From Candidatus Bathyarchaeota archaeon (GTDB taxonomy: Archaea > Thermoproteota > Bathyarchaeia > Bathyarchaeales > SOJC01): a stretch of DNA of 36,468 bases. Location of the stretch: contig JAOZHR010000030.1 of assembly GCA_026014805.1 (NCBI GenBank), positions 1-36,468 on the forward strand. The letters run 5' to 3'. Below the pieces are notes generated by a model. It saw only the letters and a list, made by a program, of their open reading frames with translations, searched no databases and was not told where the DNA came from. This document shows positions 25,595-33,785 of this stretch, piece after piece. How positions within the stretch are numbered: position 1 is the first letter of the stretch; each line of letters begins with the position of its first letter. A program made the translations under genes and the position numbers.

Positions 25595-26449
25595 GTGAAG
25601 CGCTACAAAGCCTTAGCCGTCAAGACACAGTACTGGAAACCTAATGTGGACTATATTTCCAAAATGGTTGCAGCTTTGAAAGGCAAGGTCCAGGATGGTG
25701 ACATTGTAGTAGTTTCTGAAAAGGCGATTTCGACAGCAATTGGTAACATTGTAGATGAGAGTGTAGTGAAGCCAAGCTTGACAGCATGTTTTCTAGCTAA
25801 ATATTGGATGCGATATGTTTGGGCATATGTTCTTGGGCCACTCTGCCACTTGCGAAAGAGAGCAATTCTTCACTTTAGAAATTATCCTATCCAAGAAGGT
25901 AGTGCTCATAAACAAGTAGCGCTGCAATATTGCGGCTTTTTGCAAGCGTTAATGCATAGCTCTGAAGGCGGAATTGATGGCAGCAATCTTCCATACTCGT
26001 ATGTTAGTTTGCTCCTGAATAACAGTTATCGTGTAACAGAAAGAATTCGTTGTAGCATAGAAGCAGAGCTTGATAAAAATGTAGGTGTCATGATTGTTGA
26101 TACTGATAAAACGTATTCTTGGAGAAACTTTCATTTTACTCCCAGACCTAAGCCGATTAAGGGAATACTGTCTGTAGGAGGTTTTCTTAGCTATATCGTC
26201 GCGCGGGTCTTGAACTTAAAGAGAAGATCTACTCCGTTGGCTCTTGCTGGCATAAGTATGGGTATCGAAGAGGCTTTAGAGGTTGCAGAGTTGGCCGATC
26301 GTGCTCGAGGTTTTGGCGCGGGAAGGACAATTTGGAGCATGGCTGAAACTTTCAACGTTTCTTTAACAGGTGTTTCTTGGAAAATGCTGGAAGAAACAGA
26401 ACACAGGCCTATTGTTGTGGTTAGATCGATACATTTTGTGCGTGTCTAG
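25595..26449 (+). CDS. Divergent CofE-like (F420 gamma-glutamyl ligase family) protein
   Basis: This 284-residue protein is a remote paralog of CofE. It keeps the N-terminal DGDIVVVSEKAISTAIGNIV, a GGIDGSNLP segment matching the CofE GIDKSN site, and GVMIVDTDKTYSW matching the SDT metal/GTP region. The segment after it (NFHFTPRPKPIKGILSVGG) differs from the RRGQVNFAIG of the true CofE at 12569. It also has an insert of about 30 residues after residue 70. The start is GTG 25595. Because a normal cofE is present, this copy probably ligates an amino acid to another molecule. Co-location with a PfkB-like kinase hints at a small phosphorylated substrate. Function not known. Confidence 0.75.
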   Translation: MKRYKALAVKTQYWKPNVDYISKMVAALKGKVQDGDIVVVSEKAISTAIGNIVDESVVKPSLTACFLAKYWMRYVWAYVLGPLCHLRKRAILHFRNYPIQEGSAHKQVALQYCGFLQALMHSSEGGIDGSNLPYSYVSLLLNNSYRVTERIRCSIEAELDKNVGVMIVDTDKTYSWRNFHFTPRPKPIKGILSVGGFLSYIVARVLNLKRRSTPLALAGISMGIEEALEVAELADRARGFGAGRTIWSMAETFNVSLTGVSWKMLEETEHRPIVVVRSIHFVRV

Positions 26450-26567
26450 TTTTGTGTTTTTTCCTAGTAGTCCAGTGAAGGTAAGTGACTAAGCGTGCGC
26501 ATCGTAAAGCCCATATAGTGAGATAAGTTACTTGAAGTATTGCTGACTCAAAACTGGAGAAACTAAG

Positions 26568-28067
26568 ATGAGTTCAATAATTAAGCAGATGGGCACGTTT
26601 TTCAACCCGAAATCAGTTGCAGTAGTTGGCGCCTCCAAAAAAATCTACAAGGCAGGGCATGTAATTTTCAAGAACTTCGCTGAAAACAAGAGAAGAGGTG
26701 TATTCAAGGGAGAGTTATATCCAGTCAACCGCCATGAAACCCACATTCTGGGATACAAAACTTATCCTTCACTAGCCAAAATACGTGGGGGAATCGAGCT
26801 TGTTGTAATTGTTGTGCCTGCTGTGGGTGTTCTCAGCGTTATGAAAGATGCTGCTGCAAAAGGCGTCAAAGTCGCAGTGATAATTACCGCTGGATTCAGC
26901 GAAATTGGAAAGACTGAACTTGAAAACGCTGTGGTTTCAGTTGCAAAAGAAGCTAACATTCGAATTTTAGGACCTAACTGCCTTGGCGTCTACGACATAA
27001 GCACTGGAGTCGACATGTTGTTCTTGCCAGAAACAAAAGTGCTAACAACTGGGGACGAATTCGTTGCAACCCCTCGCCCTATGGCGGGACATCTTGCAAT
27101 GATTACTCAAAGTGGCGCTTTTGGCGTTGCTGCACTTGATTACTTGAGTGGAATGCAGATGGGTGTAAGCAAGTTCGTGAGTTTCGGAAATAAATGTGAT
27201 GTAGCTGAGGCTGAGATGCTTGAATACTTTCTTCATGACGACGAAACGTGGGTGATACTTCTTTATGCTGAAGCTATAGAAGCTGGTAGGGAATTCATGA
27301 AGGCTGCGGAGAAAGTTACAAAAAGAAAGCCAATAGTTGCCTTAAAGAGCGGGAGAACTAAGGCTGGTGCTAGAGCTGCTGCTTCTCATACAGGAGCCAT
27401 TGCAGGGTCGGACAAAATCTATGATGCGGCTTTTGCTAAAGTGGGTGTCATTCGCGTTAAGGATATGGAAGAATTTTTTGATGTTGGCAAAGCTTTTACT
27501 TTTCAGCCGCCGGCTGCTGGAAATAGCATTGGAATTCTTACTGATGCGGGAGGGCCAAGTGTGATGGCTGTTGATGAGTGTGAGTTACGGGGTTTAACGG
27601 TTGAAACGTTCTCTGATGAGGTTCTTGAAAAGTTTGAAAAGTTGAAAAGGGAGGGAGGGCTGCCCAAGTTTGCTACCACCTTGAATCCGGTTGATATTAC
27701 GGGTTCTGCAACTTCTGAGATGTTTGAGCTCTCAGCAAGGATTTTGTTAGATGCACCTGAAGTTGACGGTTTAATTGTGTTGGGTCTGCATCATACTCCC
27801 GCTTTGCAGGAAGATTTTGTGGACCGAATAGCGAATTTGGCGAAGAGTTATACAAAGCCTGTTGTTGCCTGTGACATTGGAGAGACAGAGATGGCGTTGT
27901 TTATCCGTTCAAGATTTGAAAAGCTGGGAATTCCTGCTTACTCTACACCGGAAGACGCGGCGCGAGCGATGACTGCGTTGGTGTATTACGGTAAATATTT
28001 GAGGAAAATAGATTGCTTTAATGATTATTTGGAGATCTATGCGAAGAGACATGGCGTTAGCTTTTGA
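26568..28067 (+). CDS. ADP-forming acyl-CoA synthetase, alpha (CoA-binding) subunit
   Basis: This 499-residue protein has a Rossmann CoA-binding domain (FNPKSVAVVGASKKIYKAG onward, then GPNCLGVYD), two succinyl-CoA synthetase-like flavodoxin domains (ITQSGAFGVAALDYLS), and the phosphohistidine site AAASHTGAIAG with His274. It makes acetate or another acid plus ATP from acyl-CoA, ADP and phosphate in many archaea that ferment peptides or sugars. The ATP-grasp beta domain is missing, so a separate beta subunit must be encoded elsewhere. ATG 26568 has GGAG 8 nt upstream. The 3' end overlaps the convergent ribK by 11 nt. Confidence 0.92.
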   Translation: MSSIIKQMGTFFNPKSVAVVGASKKIYKAGHVIFKNFAENKRRGVFKGELYPVNRHETHILGYKTYPSLAKIRGGIELVVIVVPAVGVLSVMKDAAAKGVKVAVIITAGFSEIGKTELENAVVSVAKEANIRILGPNCLGVYDISTGVDMLFLPETKVLTTGDEFVATPRPMAGHLAMITQSGAFGVAALDYLSGMQMGVSKFVSFGNKCDVAEAEMLEYFLHDDETWVILLYAEAIEAGREFMKAAEKVTKRKPIVALKSGRTKAGARAAASHTGAIAGSDKIYDAAFAKVGVIRVKDMEEFFDVGKAFTFQPPAAGNSIGILTDAGGPSVMAVDECELRGLTVETFSDEVLEKFEKLKREGGLPKFATTLNPVDITGSATSEMFELSARILLDAPEVDGLIVLGLHHTPALQEDFVDRIANLAKSYTKPVVACDIGETEMALFIRSRFEKLGIPAYSTPEDAARAMTALVYYGKYLRKIDCFNDYLEIYAKRHGVSF

Positions 28068-28467
28068 TGTTGGTGTCTAAGTATATTGTTAGTTTGACTT
28101 CGTCGCTGTCCTTTAGCGACAGTGTTTTGCGTAGATGAACTGGTGCAATGATTTCTAGGACATTGGGTGGATGGTTTGTTTTTTCGGGGAGGACAATGGC
28201 TCCTTTGATTTTGTTCATTATCAATACATTGAAGCATTGGGCTTGAGAGAAACCCTCTGCTGGGGTGATTTTGATGCCTTTAGACTCTTTTAAGATTTTT
28301 TCTAGTTTTTTTGTTTCTCTTTTTGGAAGGTGAATGTTTAATGTTCCAAAGTAAGGGGTAAAGCTTAGTTTTTCTTTGATTTGCCTTGTTGCCCAGGGAA
28401 TTCTGACAAATTGGCTTCCAGTTCCTTCGCCGCTGAATACGTTTCCTTTTATTGTGACTGTGTTCAT
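28057..28467 (-). CDS. ribK: CTP-dependent riboflavin kinase
   Basis: This 136-residue enzyme makes FMN from riboflavin using CTP, as archaea do in place of bacterial RibF. Family signatures are the N-terminal VFSGEGTGSQFVRIPW and YFGTLNIHLP, with a C-terminal strand near IIAPVHLRKTLSLKDSDEVK. It lacks the fused N-terminal helix-turn-helix present in some archaeal RibK/RbkR, so it is the enzyme-only form. ATG 28467 has AAGGTC about 6 nt upstream. It follows an unknown gene by 54 nt on the same strand. Confidence 0.9.
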   Translation of the reverse strand: MNTVTIKGNVFSGEGTGSQFVRIPWATRQIKEKLSFTPYFGTLNIHLPKRETKKLEKILKESKGIKITPAEGFSQAQCFNVLIMNKIKGAIVLPEKTNHPPNVLEIIAPVHLRKTLSLKDSDEVKLTIYLDTNIKS

Positions 28468-28521
28468 CTGTTGACCTTCGATGTGGAAGACCTAATTGCC
28501 AGCTTGTTGGTCTGCTTTCGG

Positions 28522-28884
28522 TTATTTCTGGGTTTTTAGCCATTCAGTTACTTTTTGGAACAAGGGGTTGGTTGACATGTCGATGACTGGGACGATGATT
28601 TTTTCTTTTGTTTCGATTATGGGTTTATAGGTTGGCATGGGAGTGTAGCTTAGGAAGGCCCAGTAGATTCTTCTTTTTTCTATGAGTTCTTTTGCGGCTG
28701 CTTCGGTGTTTATGGACAGGGGGAAGTAGATGAAAGCTATACCTCGGGCCCAGTATATGCCTGCTGTTTTTCCTCCAGCGATGATGCTTGTGAATCGTGC
28801 CAGATCGTCTGGTGTTGGGAATTGGGTGCGTTCAATGACTATGATTTCTTTGAAGGGTTCGTATTTTATTGTGAGTTGGTTCAT
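28522..28884 (-). CDS. Conserved-looking hypothetical protein, 120 aa
   Basis: I do not recognise this family. The product is a mixed alpha/beta protein without membrane segments: IIVIERTQFPTPDDLARF near residue 14, then a glycine-containing IAGGKTAGIYWARGIAFIYF, and a C-terminal helix QKVTEWLKTQ. ATG 28884 has CGGAG about 12 nt upstream. It lies 54 nt before ribK on the same strand and is probably co-transcribed with it. A flavin-related role would be only a guess. Confidence 0.7.
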   Translation of the reverse strand: MNQLTIKYEPFKEIIVIERTQFPTPDDLARFTSIIAGGKTAGIYWARGIAFIYFPLSINTEAAAKELIEKRRIYWAFLSYTPMPTYKPIIETKEKIIVPVIDMSTNPLFQKVTEWLKTQK

Positions 28885-29108
28885 TTTGTTGTTTTCTCCG
28901 TGTCTTCCTTATTTACTGCGGCTTCATTTTTATTCTCTTCGCTTATTTTAGGTTTGTATTTGTGCTTTTAGTGGTTTCTGGTTGGAGCGTGTAACCAGCT
29001 GAGCGGAATCGTGGCATAACATAATTTATCATGCAACGAGAGTTCAAAACGATTGGATGAGCACGCGACTTTATCTGCAATGATGTATGCTGTTGAAGAC
29101 TGAAAGCT

Positions 29109-30527
29109 TTAATGGCGGGTTAGCTGTTTGGTTGTTCTCCGTTTTGTTGTGTGCCAGTTCCCTCTATACCCAGAGGCATACTTCACCACGCTAAACATCC
29201 GCGCCCACAAGTTGACGAACCACAAAATCGAATAAAACGGTGTATAATACAACAGCCACTTGTGATTATACTCTCCATACGCAAACCGTAGCGCAACCGC
29301 CTGAGCCATCATGCCTACGAGTAATGCATAACCGCCGAACCACAGTAGGTTGAGCACAAACAGAATCCTGTCGGGTGCAAACCAGAACAAAAACGGGAAA
29401 CTGATGACTGCGGCGAACTCCACGAAGGCCCCAAAATACTCTACAACCAGACAATACCATAGCAGCAAACTTAGCCAACGTCTCTCTAGCAAAATATCTC
29501 GATGAACCCCTAACACGTTGTGGAGCCAGCCAACGAACCATCGAAGCCGCTGACTCCAAAAGCTATCAAGATCTCTGGGTGCAATAGTTCCACACCGCGC
29601 TGCATTCAAATATCCCACTCCGTAACCGCGCTTTTGCAGCTCCAACGTAATCTCAGAATCCTCGGTGACCGATTTCAACCTTCTACTATTCAAAATGTCC
29701 CTAAGCACACCCGCCTTAAATAGCCCAATCGCTCCGGGAACTACTAAAACAGCGTTTCCCAAAGCCTGTGCACACCGAAAAACGCTTAGCCCTTGACTAT
29801 ATTCTAGCTGCTGCAAAACCACAAGCGGATTATCCTCGGCCTCGCCGTCGCTGGGATGAACATAACCAGTCACCGCTACCTTTCCATTTCTAAGCATGTA
29901 TTCCACTAGACCTCGCAGCGCGTCCTTATGCCACCAAGAATCTGCATCCACAACCGCCACAACCTGGCCCAAAGCACGATTCACGCCTGTTCGCAAAGCC
30001 TCAATCTTCCCTAAATTCGCCATATGCCGCACAACTCGCCCCTTAACCTTCGGATGCCGCCGCATGTTCAACTGTAAACTTGCAAACGCCACCTCATAAC
30101 TAGCATCAATACTCCCGTCATCTATGACAATAACCTCTACAGGTCCAGGATACTCAATTGTACACCGGAACAAGCTGTCAATGCACCGTGGCAACTTTTT
30201 CTCCTCATTGAAAGCCGGCACCACAAACGATACCATAGGATAAAACCCCACCCTATGTCGCTTCGCGTGACGCCGTGACATCCAGGCACCAACCGCTAAC
30301 AAGCCTCCAACTCCGATACCTAAAAAGGTAAACCACGAATAATACAGCATAACAGCAGCATACCATAGCCAACCTGCGGGCTGAAGCAAAGGCTCGTATC
30401 CGAACACTGTCATTGATAACCATTGAGCCAAGACGGGGAAGCCCCACCAGGAAACGAACGCGAAGATGAAAGGCAGCACCAATAGTAGATAATAGAGACG
30501 ATTGGTTTTTGGCTTTGAAACCGCCAC
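29109..30527 (-). CDS. Membrane-bound GT2 (cellulose-synthase-like) glycosyltransferase
   Basis: This 472-residue polytopic protein has two N-terminal membrane helices, a cytoplasmic GT-A domain and about four C-terminal helices. Catalytic motifs are SFVVPAFNEEKKLPRC, VIDDGS, VDADSWW (nucleotide-sugar/metal Asp), TEDSEITLELQKRGY (acid Asp) and SQRLRWFVGW (QxxRW). This is the processive GT2 arrangement used for polysaccharide or glycolipid synthesis, the sugar unknown. It stands alone. By eye its codons are more GC-rich than those of nearby genes (as in the slipin fragment), which could mean horizontal gain. Confidence 0.9.
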   Translation of the reverse strand: MAVSKPKTNRLYYLLLVLPFIFAFVSWWGFPVLAQWLSMTVFGYEPLLQPAGWLWYAAVMLYYSWFTFLGIGVGGLLAVGAWMSRRHAKRHRVGFYPMVSFVVPAFNEEKKLPRCIDSLFRCTIEYPGPVEVIVIDDGSIDASYEVAFASLQLNMRRHPKVKGRVVRHMANLGKIEALRTGVNRALGQVVAVVDADSWWHKDALRGLVEYMLRNGKVAVTGYVHPSDGEAEDNPLVVLQQLEYSQGLSVFRCAQALGNAVLVVPGAIGLFKAGVLRDILNSRRLKSVTEDSEITLELQKRGYGVGYLNAARCGTIAPRDLDSFWSQRLRWFVGWLHNVLGVHRDILLERRWLSLLLWYCLVVEYFGAFVEFAAVISFPFLFWFAPDRILFVLNLLWFGGYALLVGMMAQAVALRFAYGEYNHKWLLYYTPFYSILWFVNLWARMFSVVKYASGYRGNWHTTKRRTTKQLTRH

Positions 30528-30831
30528 CTTTCTCCCTTCAACAAAACACTACAGCTTGAACGTAAAATAAGTCCTATTCCTCAAAATATAATATTCCAAC
30601 AGGAAAACATGACACTAGCCCATAAATGACGTGCGTGCCATCTTAAGAGACAGCTTGCGATGCTTGCCTGTGGACGAGTAACCCTGTTATTATTCTCTGC
30701 TTGAGAATGCGCGGATCTAAGTTGTTTCTGCTGTTGGTGGGCGCGGCATTAGTCATAATCTTGACTGTTTTTTCTTTTTTGGCATTTCAGACTGAGAATT
30801 TATGAAAGGGTACGCTAGGTGAGCCATGGTG
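30528..30831 (+). other. Interval with a possible 32-aa membrane peptide
   Basis: The only candidate here is a frame at 30707-30805 coding MRGSKLFLLLVGAALVIILT and a short hydrophilic end QTENL, a single-span peptide. It has a weak TTGAG upstream, so the support is thin. The remainder shows nothing that I can name. Confidence 0.25.
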
Positions 30832-31188
30832 TTAAGGTTTTTTTATCCAGTATATTGTTGGTCCGCCTTTAATGCGGGGGGAGTTATTGTTGTTAGTGTT
30901 GTTAGTATTGTTGCTTAAGGTTTCAATGATTTCTTTGTAGCTTTGCATGTATTCACAGCCTTTCTTTGTTGTCTTGTAAATGTTCTTTCCTTTTCTGTTT
31001 ATGATTTCAAGTAGCTGTGTTTCCAACAGCAATTTGAGGTACGTGTTCAATTGGGCAAAACTTAGGTTGGCTTTGTACATGATTTGAGTTTTTAATGCTC
31101 CGTTTTTGGCGATGTCGAGCATTTCTGCAATGATAAATAAGCGGTCTCTGCGTTTGTGCGGGTTGTTCCAGTTTATCAATCTGTACAC
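30832..31188 (-). CDS. Archaeal winged-helix protein (HTH_45-like)
   Basis: This 118-residue regulator has the pattern RRDRLFIIAEMLDIAKNGAL, followed by KTQIMYKANLSFAQLNTYLK and a wing INRKGKNIYKTTKKGCEYM. This is the archaeal HTH_45/ArsR-like group common in Thermoproteota. The C-terminus has an asparagine-threonine run (NNTNNTNNNN) from a TTG/TTA repeat in the DNA (30885-30915) and ends IYWIKKP. The start is GTG 31188. It stands alone, divergent from a surface protein gene 286 nt away; it may control that gene. Confidence 0.82.
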   Translation of the reverse strand: MYRLINWNNPHKRRDRLFIIAEMLDIAKNGALKTQIMYKANLSFAQLNTYLKLLLETQLLEIINRKGKNIYKTTKKGCEYMQSYKEIIETLSNNTNNTNNNNSPRIKGGPTIYWIKKP

Positions 31189-31474
31189 CTTGTCTAGAAA
31201 TATCGTCTATAACATTCACGGGTGAGGCGGGTTAAAAGGGGTGTTTCGTAAGATTCTATATTCCGTGGGGCGACATATTTTCGTGCGCACATTTGGCTTG
31301 ACGTTTGTGAAAGGGTCTTGAAAGTTTTCTTGTTGAGTAGAACAGTTTGGTTAATTTGGGAAGGTGAGGCGTCGTTTTTTGACGTTTGGATGGTGTTGTG
31401 GGTGTATTTGTGTGCGACGTTTCTACGAGAATGTTTATTAAGACTTCAGATATCATACGCTCTGGGTCGAGAAA

Positions 31475-31924
31475 ATGCTCAACCAAAGATTCTCCACAAT
31501 AATCCTCCTAACAGTCATAACTATGGCAGTTGCAGCAGTAGTCATAACTTCCGGATTACTCTTCGGAAGCCAAACAATCAACAACCAAGGCAACGTCAAC
31601 TCCGTAGGGGTAGGTGTCTACTGGGAAAACGCGTGCATAAACGAAATATTAACAATTGACTGGGGCTATATGGAGCCTGGCGCAAGCCAAAACGTCACCA
31701 TCTATATTCAAAATGAAGGCACAGTCCCTATGACGTTGAACATGACAACCGACAACTGGATCCCTTCTTCAGCTTCCACATACATGACGTTGAGTTGGGA
31801 CAGCGAAGGCAGCCAAGTTAATGCCAATTCGGTTCTGGAAACGGTCTTAACCCTATCAGTAGCATCAAACATCAGTGAGATTAGCAGCTTCAGCTTCGAC
31901 ATAACCATAACAGGCACCGAATAA
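31475..31924 (+). CDS. Secreted or surface beta-sandwich protein
   Basis: This 149-residue protein has an N-terminal hydrophobic segment (about residues 8-30, TIILLTVITMAVAAVVITSG) like a class III or uncleaved signal, then a domain of short strands: SVGVGVYWE, DWGYMEPGASQNVTIYIQN and EGTVPMTLNMTT, with several N-glycosylation sequons (NVT, NMT, NIS). This resembles the SipW/archaellin-like Ig-type modules of archaeal surface proteins, often seen in Bathyarchaeia. A TATA-like GTTTATTA lies at 31433-31440. No partner gene is evident. Confidence 0.75.
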   Translation: MLNQRFSTIILLTVITMAVAAVVITSGLLFGSQTINNQGNVNSVGVGVYWENACINEILTIDWGYMEPGASQNVTIYIQNEGTVPMTLNMTTDNWIPSSASTYMTLSWDSEGSQVNANSVLETVLTLSVASNISEISSFSFDITITGTE

Positions 31925-32005
31925 CACATTCAAAATCTCCCATGTTCTTTAAACCCATGTTTTCCCTTTTTATTGGTGACAGAGAAACCTTTCAGAATGT
32001 TGTAA

Positions 32006-32140
32006 GTTTTCATAAGGGAAAAATACGAATGCGGCGCGCGCGCCTTGTTGTTTATGAAAAGTTATGGGCTGAAGGAGATCTATTCTTTTGATAAGCATTT
32101 TGATCGATTAAAGGACATTGTGAGGTTGTCTAAGATTTAG
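32006..32140 (+). pseudogene. C-terminal remnant of a PIN-domain (VapC-like) protein
   Basis: The frame contains MKSYGLKEIYSFDKHFDRLK and ends IVRLSKI at TAG 32138, the usual end of PIN-domain RNase toxins: the fourth strand and the Asp of SFDxxFD. Only about 44 codons remain, with an in-frame TAA at 32003. The first two thirds and any antitoxin gene are absent. The upstream codons include a GC-rich stretch GCGGCGCGCGCGCC. The rest of 31925-32250 has nothing to name. Confidence 0.6.
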
Positions 32141-32250
32141 TGTCCAAAAAGTTTTATCTGCGTTCGTGTGTGCTGCGGGTGCGATTCTGAAACTCGGGTC
32201 TGAAAGTGTTTGTATTCGCAAGCAAATGATGCTGAGATATTTGGAATAGT

Positions 32251-32763
32251 TTATTTTTGTGTGGTGTGGTTTTTGCGTTTTGTGCGCGTTGGAGTAACTT
32301 TTTTTCGGAATGCTATTATTCCGAAGGCTGCAAGAAATGCTATGAGGATTGTTATTGTTCCTAGGGGAACCTCGGGGACCACATTGTTGAGAGTAGTGGT
32401 ATAGTGAGTAGAGGTTGGGTCAATAGAGGTTGTTCTAGGTATTGTATCTCCTGTTTGTTCAGTGATTATTACTTCCCAGAGTCCAGCCTTGTCTGTGATT
32501 CCGTTTAATATTTTATCATAATTACGGGTGTAGGAAGTTTCTTTGTAGCGAGTCTTGCCTTCGGGGTCTATAACGGTGATGTCGAATGGGGTTTTTGTTG
32601 AATAAGTGATTATTCTTACTTTTTCACCCATTTCAAAGGTGCTTGCTGTGGTGCCGTCTTCTTTTGCGACGTATACGTTTATTGCATACGTTTGTTGTGC
32701 TAGAGATAGAATTATTACTACAGCGAATGCTATGGTCGTTAGAATGTGCCTGCTCTTTTGCAT
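32251..32763 (-). CDS. Cell-surface protein with C-terminal VPEVPLG membrane anchor
   Basis: This 170-residue protein has a cleavable-type signal (TIAFAVVIILSLAQQTYA, about residues 10-27), a beta-rich domain with IDPEGKTRYKETSYTRNYDK and AGLWEVIITEQ resembling a bacterial Ig-like or MG2-type fold, and a C-terminal tripartite tail: VVPEVPLGT, a hydrophobic helix (ITILIAFLAAFGIIAF) and a basic end (RKKVTPTRTKRK). This tail resembles archaeal sorting signals of the PEF/VPxxxP kind handled by archaeosortases, or it may simply anchor the protein. No sortase gene is in the window. Confidence 0.78.
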   Translation of the reverse strand: MQKSRHILTTIAFAVVIILSLAQQTYAINVYVAKEDGTTASTFEMGEKVRIITYSTKTPFDITVIDPEGKTRYKETSYTRNYDKILNGITDKAGLWEVIITEQTGDTIPRTTSIDPTSTHYTTTLNNVVPEVPLGTITILIAFLAAFGIIAFRKKVTPTRTKRKNHTTQK

Positions 32764-32856
32764 ATGTTCACCCTTTCTGGCTTCTTATTTGGGAGGTAGA
32801 AGTTTAAAGGTTTCTGTTATGTTGTACTAGAAAATGTATTCTAGTTTTCTATTTGT

Positions 32857-33522
32857 TTAGTTCGACTGGTAACAAAGATTCGAATTTTGCGAGGTTGTAC
32901 GTGTCGAAAATGGTTTTCTTTGAGTCGATTTGAAAACTGTTAGTATAGATAGTGCGAAAAGAATAAGGTATGCGAGATGTGGAATTAAAAGCTCTAGAGG
33001 AACTGAAAGGGGAAAGTGGAGAAATGATGGGAGTAAAACTGTTAAGGTGGGCACAGAAAGAGACAGGTGTGACAGCGTGCCTTTGAGTAGCTTTTGCATG
33101 TCTTTTGTTTTGAGCATTATTGCCACTGCGACTAGGAAGCTGCTCCATTCTAGGATGATGTTGGTTTGGCTAAGTATGGAGATTGATAGGCCGTACCATG
33201 TTGACGTTATGGGCCAGAGAAGTTGGGCTCCTTGTGCTTGTGCACCGCCTGTTATGAAGTCACCGATTAAGCTGTGTTGCGCCAATGCGGCGAAATAGGG
33301 TATTGCTTTGCTTCTGTATCGGATGAAGAGTGGGATGAATATTGCTGTTGTAGTTATGATTGAGTGGGTTATGGTTCGGTGTTCCACGCCGGGGATTAGT
33401 ATGTCTACGTCGGGTATCAACGAGAGTAGAAATATTAGTGGTAGATTGATTTTTTGTTTGAGAAGCTTCGCTGACGCCTTGGCGAATAAGTAGCCTAGTG
33501 ATAGGTGGCCTACAGCAAACAT
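32857..33522 (-). CDS. YdjM-like membrane-bound metal-dependent hydrolase (DUF457)
   Basis: This 221-residue protein has several membrane helices and the LexA-binding, inner membrane-associated hydrolase pattern: AVGHLSLGYLFAK at the start, LIPDVDIL, EHRTITHSII and LAQHSLIGDFITGGAQ, in which the His and Asp residues may bind metal. Archaeal copies have no known substrate. It follows the surface-protein gene's start side by 93 nt on the same strand. The basic C-terminal tail QRKPFSTRTTSQ is not conserved in appearance. Confidence 0.8.
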   Translation of the reverse strand: MFAVGHLSLGYLFAKASAKLLKQKINLPLIFLLSLIPDVDILIPGVEHRTITHSIITTTAIFIPLFIRYRSKAIPYFAALAQHSLIGDFITGGAQAQGAQLLWPITSTWYGLSISILSQTNIILEWSSFLVAVAIMLKTKDMQKLLKGTLSHLSLSVPTLTVLLPSFLHFPLSVPLELLIPHLAYLILFALSILTVFKSTQRKPFSTRTTSQNSNLCYQSN

Positions 33523-33785
33523 GTTGTTCCCCGAATCAACAATGCTATCATATAGATATTCTTTGTTCTTAACAGAGATTGTTTGGACAGAAAAAAGTGG
33601 GATTGTTTAGTCATTTTCGTCGTTGCTGTGTTTTCTCGGAAACAAAGTGAATGATTTGGTGTGCGTTAGGAGGACTTGTTTCAGCTTTAGATGTAAGCAA
33701 ACATATTAGTTTGATTCGCATACTTGATGTTTTTGGGAGAAAGTGCTAGGAAGGCTCTCGTTGTCCGTTGCGAAGGGCGGTTTTC

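Noticed and set aside
30885-30920. TTG/TTA trinucleotide repeat
   Set aside because: It encodes an Asn/Thr-rich tail in the winged-helix protein and is too short to be a CRISPR or other repeat array.
31256-31486. 76-codon minus-strand frame upstream of the surface protein gene
   Set aside because: It overlaps the promoter and start of the 31475 gene and looks like low-complexity shadow.
32030-32046. GCGGCGCGCGCGCC as a functional hairpin or terminator
   Set aside because: It is not followed by a T-run and lies within the decayed PIN frame; self-complementarity is a by-product of alternating GC.
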